Shown piece by piece: positions 42,480 through 51,578 of a DNA stretch of 64,000 nt. Below the pieces are notes generated by a model, which saw only the letters and a program-made list of their open reading frames with translations, was not told the DNA's origin and did not search any database. Origin of the DNA: Pedococcus_A sp963730585 (GTDB lineage: Bacteria > Actinomycetota > Actinomycetes > Actinomycetales > Dermatophilaceae); contig CAVSSL010000011.1 of NCBI GenBank assembly GCA_963730585.1, positions 496,001 to 560,000 on the forward strand. The letters are read 5' to 3'. The first letter of the stretch is position 1; the number at the start of each line of letters is the position of its first letter. The translations under genes were made by a program, and so were the position numbers.

Positions 42480-43240
42480 GCGGCACCTCCCGGCAGCCAG
42501 GCGGTGGAGCCCACGCGGGCGAGCAGGTGCTCCCGGTATGCCGTGCGCACGGCACCGGGGGAGTCGAGACCGGGTGCCTCCTCCAGCCAGGTGTCGGGCA
42601 CCTGGGCGGCCACCTCGTCGAGCAGGGCCGTGGTCACCTGTGGCGCCAGCCGTTCGTGGGCCTGCGCCACGCTGCCGGCCACGTCGGCCAGCACATGGCG
42701 GCTGGCGTCGTACGGCTGGGCGGCGAACCGCTGCGGGTCGGGACCCCGGCTCGGCCACTGGTGGTGAAAGTAGAGGGCCGCGCCGTGGTCGATGCACCAG
42801 GGCTCGCCGTGCCACACGAGCAGGTTGGGGTTGGCCCAGGTGCGGTCGACGTTGGCCACCAGCGCGTCGAGCCACACGATGTCGGCAGCCTGCTCCGGCG
42901 ACGGGGGCCGCGAGCCGTCGTAACCGAAGGAGCCCGGCAGGAAGTCGATGCCGAGGTTGAGCCCCAGGCTCGCCGAGAGCAGGTCCTGCACCTCCTCGTC
43001 GGCCTCGTAGCGGGCGATGGGCGCCTGGAGGTCGACGACGGCCAGCCGTGGGACGCGCAGGCCGAGTCGCCGGGCCAGCTCCCCGACGACCACCTCGGCC
43101 ACCAGCACCTTGACGCCCTGTCCGGCTCCCCGGAACTTCAGCACGTAGGTGCCGCAGTCGTCGGCCTCGACGATGCCCGGCAGGGAGCCACCCTCCCGCA
43201 GGGGCGTGACGTACCGGGTGGCGGTGACCTGTTCGAGCAC
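42476..43240 (-). CDS. HipA-like kinase domain protein
   Basis: 254 residues. The N-terminal ATVRYVTPLREGGSLPG-like strand region, YVLKFRGAGQGVKVLVAEVVVGELA (lysine-bearing nucleotide strand), LDALVANVDRTWANPNLL (catalytic Asp/Asn loop) and WCIDHGAALYFH (metal-binding Asp) match the HipA kinase core. The N-terminal HipB-docking part of classical HipA is missing. GTG 43240 is chosen because TAGGCT (minus strand, 43248-43253) lies seven bases upstream. The target of phosphorylation is unknown. Confidence 0.88.
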   Translation of the reverse strand: MLEQVTATRYVTPLREGGSLPGIVEADDCGTYVLKFRGAGQGVKVLVAEVVVGELARRLGLRVPRLAVVDLQAPIARYEADEEVQDLLSASLGLNLGIDFLPGSFGYDGSRPPSPEQAADIVWLDALVANVDRTWANPNLLVWHGEPWCIDHGAALYFHHQWPSRGPDPQRFAAQPYDASRHVLADVAGSVAQAHERLAPQVTTALLDEVAAQVPDTWLEEAPGLDSPGAVRTAYREHLLARVGSTAWLPGGAA

Positions 43241-43329
43241 GGGCGACAGCCTAGGGGGCACGGCGCCGACAGCCGTCCCCTCGGCGTTCGCCTCCGCGTT
43301 CACCTCCGGGTTCGCGGGTGCGGTCACCC

Positions 43330-44544
43330 TCAGCTGTCGCCGACGGTGACGACCTCGGCCTCGGCCCGGGAGCCGCCCCGCTCTGCACCGTGCCCGGGCT
43401 GGTCGTCGATGGCCGTCACGAAGCGGCGGCCCGTGGCGAGCGTGGCCACGCCCACCACGACGGCCCCGGCGCCGACGAGGAAGGGCAGGTGGGCCGAGCG
43501 CTCGCCGAGGCGGCCGGCGAGCCAGGGCGCGACGGCGCCGCCGGAGAAGCGCACGAAGCTGTAGGCCGCCGAGGCCACGCCGCGCTCGACCGGCGCGACC
43601 TTCATGACCGTCTCGGTGATGAGCGTGTTGTTGACCCCCAGGAAGGCCCCGGCGAGGACGACGCCCACGACCAGCACCGGCTTGTGCTGGGTCCAGGCGC
43701 CCATCGCGGCGAGGATCACGGCGAACCCGAGCAGGGCGGCGACGATGCCGTTGAAGGTGCCCACCGCGCGCTGGACCAGCGGGGCCACGACCACGGACGT
43801 GATGGCCAGGAGCAGGCCCCAGCCGAAGAACACCAGGCCGACGTCGTGGGCGGACAGGTCCATCGGGAAGGGCGTGAAGGCCAGCAGGGTGAAGAACCCG
43901 AAGTTGTAGAACAGCGAGGTCAGGGCGGCGGTCAGCAGGCCGCGGTGGCGAAGAGCCTTCAGCGGCGCGGAGATCGACGTCGGGGCCTCGGCGCGCCGCG
44001 TGGCCGGCAGCAGCACGCTCGTGGCCACGAGCGCCACCAGCATCAGCACGGAGACGCCGTAGAACGGCCAGCGCCACGACACCGAGCCGAGCTCGCCGCC
44101 GACCAGCGGGCCTGCCGCGATGCCGAGCCCGAGGGCTGCCTCGTAGAGGATGATCGCCTGCCCGACCGAGCCCTGGGCGGCCTTGACGATCATGGTGAGC
44201 GCGGTGGCGATGAAGAGGGCGTTGCCCAGGCCCCAGACCGCCCTGAAGGCGACGATGCCGCCGACGCTGTCCTGGCTGCCGGCGAGGCCCGCGCCGACGA
44301 TGATGATCGCCAGGCCCAGCAGCAGCGTGGTCTTGCCGCCGAGCCGGCTGGACACCCACCCGGTGCCGAGCATGGCCACGCCCATCACGGCCATGTAGCT
44401 CGTGAAGAGCAGGGAGACCTGCGACGGGCCGGCGCCGAGGTCGTCGGCGATCGGCTTGAGGATGGGGTCGACCAGGCCGATGCCCATGAACGCGATGACG
44501 CAGGCGAACGCGACGGCCCAGACGGTCTTCGGCTGTCTCCACAT
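43330..44544 (-). CDS. MFS transporter
   Basis: 404 residues with about 12 hydrophobic helices and the loop GTGWVSSRLGGKTTLLLG after helix 2. The acidic tail is soluble. It resembles drug-efflux MFS proteins of the DHA1 group. It lies eleven bases downstream of a MarR-type regulator gene, a common regulator-pump pair, so it is probably induced by a toxic ligand of that regulator. Confidence 0.9.
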   Translation of the reverse strand: MWRQPKTVWAVAFACVIAFMGIGLVDPILKPIADDLGAGPSQVSLLFTSYMAVMGVAMLGTGWVSSRLGGKTTLLLGLAIIIVGAGLAGSQDSVGGIVAFRAVWGLGNALFIATALTMIVKAAQGSVGQAIILYEAALGLGIAAGPLVGGELGSVSWRWPFYGVSVLMLVALVATSVLLPATRRAEAPTSISAPLKALRHRGLLTAALTSLFYNFGFFTLLAFTPFPMDLSAHDVGLVFFGWGLLLAITSVVVAPLVQRAVGTFNGIVAALLGFAVILAAMGAWTQHKPVLVVGVVLAGAFLGVNNTLITETVMKVAPVERGVASAAYSFVRFSGGAVAPWLAGRLGERSAHLPFLVGAGAVVVGVATLATGRRFVTAIDDQPGHGAERGGSRAEAEVVTVGDS

Positions 44545-44555
44545 GGTGGGGTGTC

Positions 44556-45017
44556 TCAGTCCTCTCGGGAGGTGGAACTCGGGCGGGGGAGGCTTGTGGC
44601 GGCCACGACCCGCTGCAGGAGCGCCACCGCGTCGCGCAGGTGCTCCTGGTCGGCGGGGTCGAGGTGCTCGAGGACGGGCGCGAGCACGTCGAAACGCGCG
44701 CGCCGCACCCCCTCGAGGGCGGAACGCCCCTCAGCGGTCAGCGAGATCAGCGTGGCCCGCGCGTCGTCGGGGTCGGCCTCGCGGCGAGCCCAGCCGGACG
44801 CCTCGAGGCGCTGCACCTGGGTGGTGAGCGTCGGCTGGCTCGAGTTGTCGGCCTCGGCCAGCACGCTGACCCGCGCGGGCCCGAGCTCGTCGAGCAGGGC
44901 GAGCAGCCGGGCCTGCGCGTACGGGACGTCGAACGACGCGTGGCGGGTGGCCCAGCGGTTGAGGCGGGCGGTGGCACGCAGCAGGTCGTTGCCCACGGCG
45001 GTCAGGTCCTCGGTCAC
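44556..45017 (-). CDS. MarR family transcriptional regulator
   Basis: 153 residues with the winged helix (SVLAEADNSSQPTLTTQVQRLEASGWARREADPDDARATLISLT) typical of MarR repressors. GTG 45017 is leaderless, with TATCCT (minus strand, 45025-45030) seven bases upstream. The palindrome just beyond covers this promoter, implying self-repression and control of the downstream MFS gene. Confidence 0.93.
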   Translation of the reverse strand: MTEDLTAVGNDLLRATARLNRWATRHASFDVPYAQARLLALLDELGPARVSVLAEADNSSQPTLTTQVQRLEASGWARREADPDDARATLISLTAEGRSALEGVRRARFDVLAPVLEHLDPADQEHLRDAVALLQRVVAATSLPRPSSTSRED

Positions 45018-45024
45018 CCGACCG

Positions 45025-45047
45025 AGGATACATAGATAGGCTAACTA
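45025..45047 (-). promoter_or_regulatory. MarR operator and -10 box
   Basis: TAGATAG-G-CTAACTA (45033-45047) is a palindrome of the form TAGNTAGNCTANCTA. The -10 box TATCCT is at 45025-45030 on the minus strand. It is AT-rich against the local background. Confidence 0.65.
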
Positions 45048-45066
45048 AGAGAAACCGGTTCCAGCA

Positions 45067-45996
45067 TCAGCCCAGCTCGGGCATCACCAGGCGGGCGACG
45101 TCGGCCAGGTGCTCGAGGTCGGACAGGTCGAGCACCTGCAGGTAGAGCCGGGTGGCCCCGGCCTTGGCAAAGGCGTCGACCTTCTCCAGCACCTCCGCGG
45201 GGGTGCCGGCGAGACCGTTGGCCCGCAGCTCGTCGGGCTCGCGTCCGATCGCTGCAGCGCGCCGCCGCAGCGTCGCGTCGTCCTCGCCGAGGCACAGCAC
45301 CTGCGCGGCCGAGAGCGCGAGGGTGCCCGGGTCGCGGCCGTGCTCGATGCAGGCCTGTTGCACGCGCTCGAAGTGGCGCGCCGTGTCCTCGGGCGAGGCG
45401 AAGGCGGCGTTGAACTCCGCGGCATACCGGGCGGCGAGCGCAGGCGTGCGCCGCGGCCCGTGACCGCCGACGATCACCGGCACGCCACCCTCCTGCACGG
45501 GCTTGGCGAGGGCGGGGGAGTCGGTCACGGGGTAGAAGCGGCCCTCGTGGGTGAAGGTGCGACCCACGGGGGTCCTCCACAGGCCGGTGATGACCGCGAG
45601 CTGCTCCTCGAGGCGGTCGAAGCGTTCGCGCACGTCGGGGAAGGCGATGCCGTAGGCGTGGTGCTCGGCCTCGAACCAGCCTGCCCCCAGCCCGAGCTCG
45701 ACCCGGCCGCCGCTCATCTGGTCGACGCCGGCGACCGCCACGGCGAGCGGGCCCGGCAGCCGGAACGTCGCCGACGACACCAGCGTGCCCAGCCGGATGG
45801 TGGACGTGTCGCGCGCCAGCCCGGCCAGGGTCGTCCAGGCGTCGGTGGGGCCGGGCCCGCCGTCGCCGCCCATGTGCAGGTAGTGGTCGGAGCGGAAGAA
45901 GCCGGCGAAGCCGAGCTCCTCCGCCGTGCGGGCGACGGCCAGCAGGTCGTCGTAGGTGGCTCCCTGCTGGGGTTCGGTGAAGACGCGCAGCTCCAT
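45067..45996 (-). CDS. LLM-class F420-dependent oxidoreductase
   Basis: 309 residues, luciferase-like TIM barrel: ELRVFTEPQQGATYDDLLAVA at the start, FFRSDHYLHMGGDG, GGRVELGLGAGWFEAEHHAYG and PVIVGGHGPRRTPALAA. It probably uses F420, but the substrate is unknown. ATG 45996 is leaderless, with TACCGT (minus strand, 46004-46009) seven bases upstream. It is convergent with none of its neighbours and divergent from the CFA synthase gene. Confidence 0.9.
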   Translation of the reverse strand: MELRVFTEPQQGATYDDLLAVARTAEELGFAGFFRSDHYLHMGGDGGPGPTDAWTTLAGLARDTSTIRLGTLVSSATFRLPGPLAVAVAGVDQMSGGRVELGLGAGWFEAEHHAYGIAFPDVRERFDRLEEQLAVITGLWRTPVGRTFTHEGRFYPVTDSPALAKPVQEGGVPVIVGGHGPRRTPALAARYAAEFNAAFASPEDTARHFERVQQACIEHGRDPGTLALSAAQVLCLGEDDATLRRRAAAIGREPDELRANGLAGTPAEVLEKVDAFAKAGATRLYLQVLDLSDLEHLADVARLVMPELG

Positions 45997-46136
45997 GGCG
46001 ACCACGGTAGAAAGCCCGGGGAGGTTCGGCACCACGAGGTCGCCCATCCACGTCGCCCATCCACGCCGGGCCGCGCTGCGAACACCTCATGACACGCGGG
46101 GCCATGGGGCCTGCCATCGAACCGGGAAGGGGCCCG

Positions 46137-47419
46137 ATGACCACCGCCACACAGCAGACCAGGACCGCCACGGGGGTGGCCGGCCGGGTGGCCGAGCTGG
46201 TCGCCCCGCTCCTCGGCGGCGCGCTCCCTGTCCGCGTGCGCGCCTGGGACGGTTCCCACGCGGGACCGCAGGATGCCCCCACCGTGGTGATCGCCTCGCC
46301 CGACGCCGTCCGACGGCTGGTGGCGCGGCCGGGGGAGCTCGGCCTGGCGCAGGCGTACGTCACGGGCGAGCTCGACGTCGAGGGCGACCTCCTCGACGGC
46401 ATGCGCCGGGTCTGGTCCACCGTGCGGGCCGGGCGCACGCGGAAGCCCGGCCCGGCCGACGTGGTGGCGGCGCTGCGGCTCGCGGGCGAGCTGGGGGTGC
46501 TCGGGCTGCCCCCGGCGCCGCCCGCCTCGCAGGCCCGCCTGCGTGGCCGCCTGCACTCGCTGGGCCGCGACCGTGACGCGATCGCCCACCACTACGACCT
46601 CTCCAACGACTTCTACTCCCTGCTGCTCGACCCGCACATGGCCTACTCCTGCGCCTACTGGACCTCGGACGGGCCGGGCTACGGCATCGAGGACGCCCAG
46701 CGCGACAAGCTCGACCTGGTCTGCCGCAAGCTGGGACTGGAGCCCGGCAGCCGACTGCTCGACATCGGCTGCGGGTGGGGCTCGCTGAGCCTGTACGCCG
46801 CCGAGCGGTTCGGCGCCGAGGTCCTCGGCGTGACCATCTCTGCCGAGCAGAAGGCCTTCGTCGACCGGCGGGTGGCCGAGCGGGGCCTCGGCGACCGCGT
46901 CGAGATCCGCCTGCAGGACTACCGCGAGGTGCCGGAGGCCGGGTTCGACGCCGTGTCGTCGATCGAGATGGGCGAGCACGTCGGCGAACGGCAGTACCCC
47001 GTCTACGCCCGCGTCATCCACGACCGCCTGCGCCCCGGTGGCCGGGCACTCATCCAGCAGATGTCGCGGCGCACGCGCCCGGGTGGCGGCCCCTTCATCG
47101 AGGCGTTCATCGCCCCCGACATGTCGATGCGGCCGGTGGGCGAGACGGTGTCGCTGATCGAGGACGCCGGGCTCGAGGTCCGCGACGTGCACTCGCTGCG
47201 CGAGCACTACGTGTGCACCGTGCAGGCCTGGTACAACACGTTCGAGGCCAACTGGGACCGGGTCACCGCCCTGGTCGGCGAGGAGGTCGCCCGGGTGTGG
47301 CGCCTCTACCTCGTCGGCGCTGCGCTGGCCTTCGAGGAGGGCCGCATGGGCGTCGACCAGGTCCTCGCCGTGCGTCAGGTGCCCGGGGCGAGAGCGGTAT
47401 GCCGGCGGTGCGCCGGTGA
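46137..47419 (+). CDS. Cyclopropane-fatty-acid synthase family methyltransferase, 3' frameshift
   Basis: About 427 residues. The SAM-binding motif LDIGCGWGSLSLYAAERFG is near residue 207, with AHHYDLSNDFYSLLLDPHMAYSCAY before it and EMGEHVGERQYPVY after. It methylates double bonds of membrane lipid acyl chains, giving cyclopropane or methyl-branched products. The frame reads into the next gene, but a shift near 47370-47385 would end it as GARGESGMPAVRR at TGA 47419, overlapping the next GTG (GTGA). ATG 46137 follows AAGGGG. Confidence 0.85.
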
Positions 47420-48237
47420 CGTCTGCCCCACCCACCGACGCTGCCGGCTTCGACTGGGGCGCCCTCCTCGCGCTGTTCCCGTGGACGCTGGCGGCCGTCG
47501 TGGTGGTGCTGGGCGTGACGCTGCTCGTGGCCCTGCGGCAGGGACGCCACACGGTGGTCGACGTCGCGTGGGGGCTGGGGTTCGCCGCCATCGCCGTCAC
47601 CGCCTTCGTCGTCGGCGACGGCGATGCCGCGCGGTCGTGGCTGGTGCTGCTGCTGACGGCCGTCTGGGGTCTGCGCCTGGCCGGGCACATCCACCGCCGT
47701 TCGCGGGGCAAGGGTGAGGACCCGCGCTACGACGAGCTGCTCGCGAAGGCTCCGGGAAGCCGTACCGCCTTCGCCGTGCGCCGCATCTACCTCACCCAGG
47801 GTGTCGTCATGTGGTTCGTGTCGCTGCCGGTGCAGGTCGCGATGGTGCAGCCGGACCCGCTCGGGGTCGTGGCGTGGCTCGGCGTCGTCGTCTGGGCCGT
47901 CGGCCTCTTCTTCGAGGGGGTCGGCGACTGGCAGCTCGAGCGGTTCAAGGCCGACCCTGCCAACAAGGGCAGGGTGCTCGACACCGGACTGTGGCGCTGG
48001 ACCCGCCACCCGAACTACTTCGGCGACGCCTGCGTCTGGTGGGGACTGTCGCTCATCGCCTTTGACGCCTGGCCCGGCATCCTGTTCGTCCTCTCCCCGG
48101 TGTTCATGACGTGGAACCTCGCCAAGGGGACGGGAGCAGCCTTGCTGGAGAAGGACATCGGCGACCGCCGACCCGACTACGCCGCCTACGTGCGCCGCAC
48201 CAGCGGCTTCGTCCCCCTGCCACCAAGGCGCACCTGA
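47416..48237 (+). CDS. DUF1295 family membrane protein
   Basis: 273 residues with about six transmembrane helices and the C-terminal steroid-reductase-like motif DTGLWRWTRHPNYFGDACVWWG. DUF1295 genes are often found next to CFA synthase-like methyltransferases in actinobacteria and proteobacteria, suggesting a role in modifying or handling the same lipids. GTG 47416 overlaps the restored upstream stop. Confidence 0.9.
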   Translation: MTSAPPTDAAGFDWGALLALFPWTLAAVVVVLGVTLLVALRQGRHTVVDVAWGLGFAAIAVTAFVVGDGDAARSWLVLLLTAVWGLRLAGHIHRRSRGKGEDPRYDELLAKAPGSRTAFAVRRIYLTQGVVMWFVSLPVQVAMVQPDPLGVVAWLGVVVWAVGLFFEGVGDWQLERFKADPANKGRVLDTGLWRWTRHPNYFGDACVWWGLSLIAFDAWPGILFVLSPVFMTWNLAKGTGAALLEKDIGDRRPDYAAYVRRTSGFVPLPPRRT

Positions 48238-48267
48238 CCTCGGACAGGGAACCCAGAGAGGACTGTC

Positions 48268-48735
48268 ATGAAGACGCTGCCCAGAGGCGCGACCGCACCC
48301 GACTTCGAGCTCGCCGACCAGAGCGGGCTGCCGCGCCGGCTGAGCGCCCTGCTCGAGGTCGGCCCCGTGGTGCTGTTCTTCTACCCGGCCGCCCTGACCG
48401 GCGGGTGCACGCGCGAGGCCTGCCGGTTCCGCGACCTGCGCGCCGAGTTCGAGGCGGTGGGAGCCCAGCCGGTGGGCATCAGCACCGACGCGGTCGCCAC
48501 CCAGAAGGACTTCGACCAGCGCAACGGCTTCGGCTTCCCGCTGCTGTCCGACCCCGACGGAGCGGTGGCGACGGCCTATGGAGTGCGTCGCCGGTTCATC
48601 ACCCCGGTCAAGCGCGTGACCTTCGTCATCGGCACCGACGGCACGATCCACGACGTGGTGGCCAGCGAGCTGGACATGGACGCGCATGCCGACCGGGCGC
48701 TGGCCGCGGTCGGGGAGCTGGCCCGTCAGCGCTGA
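48268..48735 (+). CDS. Bcp-type thioredoxin-dependent peroxiredoxin
   Basis: 155 residues. The peroxidatic cysteine lies in TGGCTREAC (about residue 46), with a second Cys five residues later, the arrangement of Bcp/PrxQ enzymes that reduce peroxides using thioredoxin. GAGAGGAC precedes ATG 48268. It follows DUF1295 by 30 bases, and a membrane-lipid link to oxidative protection is possible. Its stop lies in a short repeat shared with the convergent ligase gene. Confidence 0.9.
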   Translation: MKTLPRGATAPDFELADQSGLPRRLSALLEVGPVVLFFYPAALTGGCTREACRFRDLRAEFEAVGAQPVGISTDAVATQKDFDQRNGFGFPLLSDPDGAVATAYGVRRRFITPVKRVTFVIGTDGTIHDVVASELDMDAHADRALAAVGELARQR

Positions 48736-48765
48736 CGGGCCAGCGCTGAAGGTCAGCGCTGAGGG
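48726..48765. repeat. Triplicated palindromic stop-codon unit
   Basis: TCAGCGCTGA (48726-48735), CAGCGCTGA (48741-48749) and TCAGCGCTGA (48753-48762). The palindrome reads TGA on the plus strand and TCA (minus-strand stop) at once. The first TGA is the peroxiredoxin stop. The ligase stop TCA (48766-48768) follows directly. Confidence 0.85.
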
Positions 48766-50301
48766 TCAACCTCGGCCCGCGACCGCCCGCACGGTCTCGA
48801 TGGTGTCGGCCTCCTCGGCGCTCTTGTCGTCGCGGTAGCGCAGCACCCGGGCGAAGCGCAGCGCCATGCCGCCGGGGTAGCGCGACGAGCGCTGCACCCC
48901 GTCGAAGGCGATCTCGACCACCTGCTCCGGCCGCACGTGCACCACGTGCCCGCTGCGACTGGTCTCGAGCTCGAGGAACCGCTCGGTCTGCCAGGTGAGC
49001 ATGGCGTCGGTCATGCCCTTGAAGGTCTTGCCCAGCATGACGAACCCGCCCGTCTGGGGGTCGCGGGCCCCGAGGTGGATGTTGGACAGCCAGCCCTGCC
49101 GCCGCCCGCTGCCCCACTCGACGGCCAACACCACCAGGTCGAGGGTGTGCCGGGGCTTGACCTTCACCCAGCCCGCCCCCCGACGGCCCGCGGCATACGG
49201 AGCGGTGGCGTCCTTGACGACGACGCCCTCGTGCCCGGCGCTGACCAGCTCGTCGAAGAACCCCTGGGCGGCGTCCTGGTCGTCGGCCCAGAGCCGTGGC
49301 ACCAGCAGCGCTGGCGGCACGACCGCCTCGAGGCGGCGGAAACGCTCCCCGGCGGGGTGGTCGATGAGGTCCTCGCCGTCGTGGTGCAGCAGGTCGAAGA
49401 AGAACACGCTGAGCGGCACCTGTCGCCGCAGCTCCTCGACGGCCCTGGAGCTCATGGTGCGGGCGGCCGTGTCCTGGAAGGGGAGCGGGCGCCCGCCGTC
49501 GCCGAGGGCGATGGCCTCCCCGTCGAGCACCAGCGACCGCCCGTCGAGGGCGAGGGCCGCCTCGACGACCTCCGGCACCCGGTCGGTGATGTCGTCGAGG
49601 CTGCGGGTGAAGACGCGGACCTCGTCACCGAGGCGGTGGGCCTGGACCCGTATGCCGTCGAGCTTGCCGTCGACCACCGTGCTGCCACCGACGCCCACCT
49701 GCTCCACCGCCGCCTCGACATCGGGGGCCGACGCGGCCAGCATGGGTCGCACCGGCCGGCCCACCTCGAGCCCGATGGCGTCCAGGGCCTCGGTGCCGCC
49801 GACGAGGGCGGCCTCGGCGACGGGACCGGCGTAGCCGGCCAGCATGACCGCGCGCCGCACCGCCGCCTCCGGCACCTCCGCGGCGAGGGCGATGGCCTGG
49901 AGGGACACGCCGTCGAGGGCTCCCTGGCGCATCTCGCCGGTGATGAGGCGCCGCAGCCAGTCCTGCTCGGTGGCGGTGGCGGAGCCGAACAGGTCTCGCA
50001 CGGCGGCGGTGCGCGTGGTCGCGGACCCGGAGCCCGCGACGGCTGCCAGGGCCGCCAGCGCGGCGTCGGTCTCGACCAGGGTCAGCGACGGCTCACCCGC
50101 CGGCGACGGGAGGTCGGACAGGCCCCGCCACCCGACCCCGACCCGGCGCTGGGGGAGCACCCCGGACAGCCAGGAGGCAGCCACCGCGACCTCGTCGGGG
50201 GCACACCGCCGCAGCACCTCGGCGATGACCTCCGCCTTGCGCACGCGCGACCTCGTCGAGGCCACCGCGGTGGAGGCCTCGACGAGGTCGCGCAGCAGCA
50301 C
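48766..50301 (-). CDS. ATP-dependent DNA ligase (LigB-like)
   Basis: 511 residues. An N-terminal DNA-binding domain is followed by the nucleotidyltransferase motif I KLDGIR (about residue 213), LDGEAIALGDGG (motif III), EGVVVKD (motif IV) and WVKVKP (motif V), then an OB-fold. It seals nicks with ATP. It is not the essential NAD-dependent LigA, and resembles stand-alone mycobacterial LigB, without LigD's polymerase or nuclease domains. GTG 50301; seven bases downstream of alanine dehydrogenase. Confidence 0.93.
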   Translation of the reverse strand: MLLRDLVEASTAVASTRSRVRKAEVIAEVLRRCAPDEVAVAASWLSGVLPQRRVGVGWRGLSDLPSPAGEPSLTLVETDAALAALAAVAGSGSATTRTAAVRDLFGSATATEQDWLRRLITGEMRQGALDGVSLQAIALAAEVPEAAVRRAVMLAGYAGPVAEAALVGGTEALDAIGLEVGRPVRPMLAASAPDVEAAVEQVGVGGSTVVDGKLDGIRVQAHRLGDEVRVFTRSLDDITDRVPEVVEAALALDGRSLVLDGEAIALGDGGRPLPFQDTAARTMSSRAVEELRRQVPLSVFFFDLLHHDGEDLIDHPAGERFRRLEAVVPPALLVPRLWADDQDAAQGFFDELVSAGHEGVVVKDATAPYAAGRRGAGWVKVKPRHTLDLVVLAVEWGSGRRQGWLSNIHLGARDPQTGGFVMLGKTFKGMTDAMLTWQTERFLELETSRSGHVVHVRPEQVVEIAFDGVQRSSRYPGGMALRFARVLRYRDDKSAEEADTIETVRAVAGRG

Positions 50302-50308
50302 GGGGGTC

Positions 50309-51424
50309 TCAGGCCAGCACGCTGTCGAGGGTCACCGACTCCATGCCGTGCGCCTCGGCGACGGGGCCGTAGGTCACCGCGCCGTCGAACGTGTTGAGGC
50401 CGAGGGCGAGCGGTCGGTCGTCGCGCAGCGCCTGGCGCCAGCCCTTGTCGGCCAGCGCCACGGCATACGGCAGGGTCACGTTGGTGAGGGCGTAGGTGGA
50501 GGTGTGCGGCACGGCGCCGGGCATGTTGGCCACGCAGTAGAAGACCGAGTTGTGGACCATGTAGGTCGGGTCGGCGTGGGTGGTCGGCCGGGAGTCCTCG
50601 AAGCAGCCGCCCTGGTCGATGGCGATGTCGACGAGCACCGAGCCGGGCTTCATGCGCGAGACCTGCTCGTTGGTGACCAGCTTGGGCGCCTTGGCGCCGG
50701 GCACGAGCACCGCGCCGATGACCATGTCGGCGTCGCTGATGGCTCGCTCGACCTCGTACGCGTTGGAGGCGACGGTCTGGCAGTGGCCCTGGTAGAGGAA
50801 GTCGGCCTGGCGCAGCTTGGCGATGTCGCGGTCGAGCAGCAGCACCTCGGCCTGCATCCCGAGGGCGATGGCGGCGGCGTTCATGCCGGACACGCCGGCC
50901 CCGATGACGACGACCTTGGCCGCGTAGACGCCGGAGACACCGCCCATGAGGATGCCGCGGCCCCCCTGGGCCCGCATCAGTGCCTGGGCGCCCACCTGCG
51001 GCGCCAGCCGGCCGGCCACTTCCGACATCGGTGCCAGCAGCGGCAGGCTGCGGTCGGGCAGCTCGACCGTCTCGTAGGCGATGCCCGTGACCTTGCGCTT
51101 GACGAGCTCCTCGGTCAGCGGCTTGTCGGCCGCGAGGTGGAGGTAGGTGAAGAGGGTCTGGCCCTCTCGCATCCGGTGGTACTCCTCGGCCACCGGCTCC
51201 TTCACCTTGAGGATGAGGTCGCCGGTGCCCCACACGTCGTCGGCGGAGCCGAGGATGGTCGCGCCCGCCGTCACGTAGTCCTCGTCGAGGATCGAGGACC
51301 CCACGCCCGCGTCCTTCTCCACGAACACCTCGTGGCCGTGCAGCACGAGCTCGTGCACGCCCGCCGGCGTGATCGCCACCCGGTACTCGTGGTTCTTGAC
51401 CTCGCGGGGGATCCCGACCTTCAT
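50309..51424 (-). CDS. ald: Alanine dehydrogenase
   Basis: 371 residues. KVGIPREVKNHEYRVAITP at the N-terminus, KVKEP and the NAD-binding VVIGAGVSGMNAA match alanine dehydrogenase, which interconverts alanine and pyruvate with NAD and ammonia. ATG 51424 follows AGAGGAGAGG. The promoter region carries an imperfect repeat (GCATGCAGCAC/GTGTCGCCATGC around 51458-51488) that could bind an Lrp/AldR-type regulator, a guess only. Confidence 0.95.
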   Translation of the reverse strand: MKVGIPREVKNHEYRVAITPAGVHELVLHGHEVFVEKDAGVGSSILDEDYVTAGATILGSADDVWGTGDLILKVKEPVAEEYHRMREGQTLFTYLHLAADKPLTEELVKRKVTGIAYETVELPDRSLPLLAPMSEVAGRLAPQVGAQALMRAQGGRGILMGGVSGVYAAKVVVIGAGVSGMNAAAIALGMQAEVLLLDRDIAKLRQADFLYQGHCQTVASNAYEVERAISDADMVIGAVLVPGAKAPKLVTNEQVSRMKPGSVLVDIAIDQGGCFEDSRPTTHADPTYMVHNSVFYCVANMPGAVPHTSTYALTNVTLPYAVALADKGWRQALRDDRPLALGLNTFDGAVTYGPVAEAHGMESVTLDSVLA

Positions 51425-51578
51425 GGCCTCTCCTCTGTCGTCGTTGACGTCCCGAAGCATGCAGCACATCGGGTGGTGTCGCCATGCAACCAGATGAACC
51501 TGACGGTCGTGGTGGGACTTCCGGCACTCACCCCGCTGCTGTACGCCCATCGCACGAGCTGCGCGCACACTGCGAGGC

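Noticed and set aside
43241..43327. Upstream GTG start for the HipA-like gene (43327)
   Set aside because: The extra residues are a repetitive EVNAEANAEG stretch, and the leaderless promoter lies inside it.
51458..51488. Repeat GCATGCAGCAC/GTGTCGCCATGC as a firm AldR operator
   Set aside because: The arms align only with a shift and mismatches; kept only as a remark in the ald entry.
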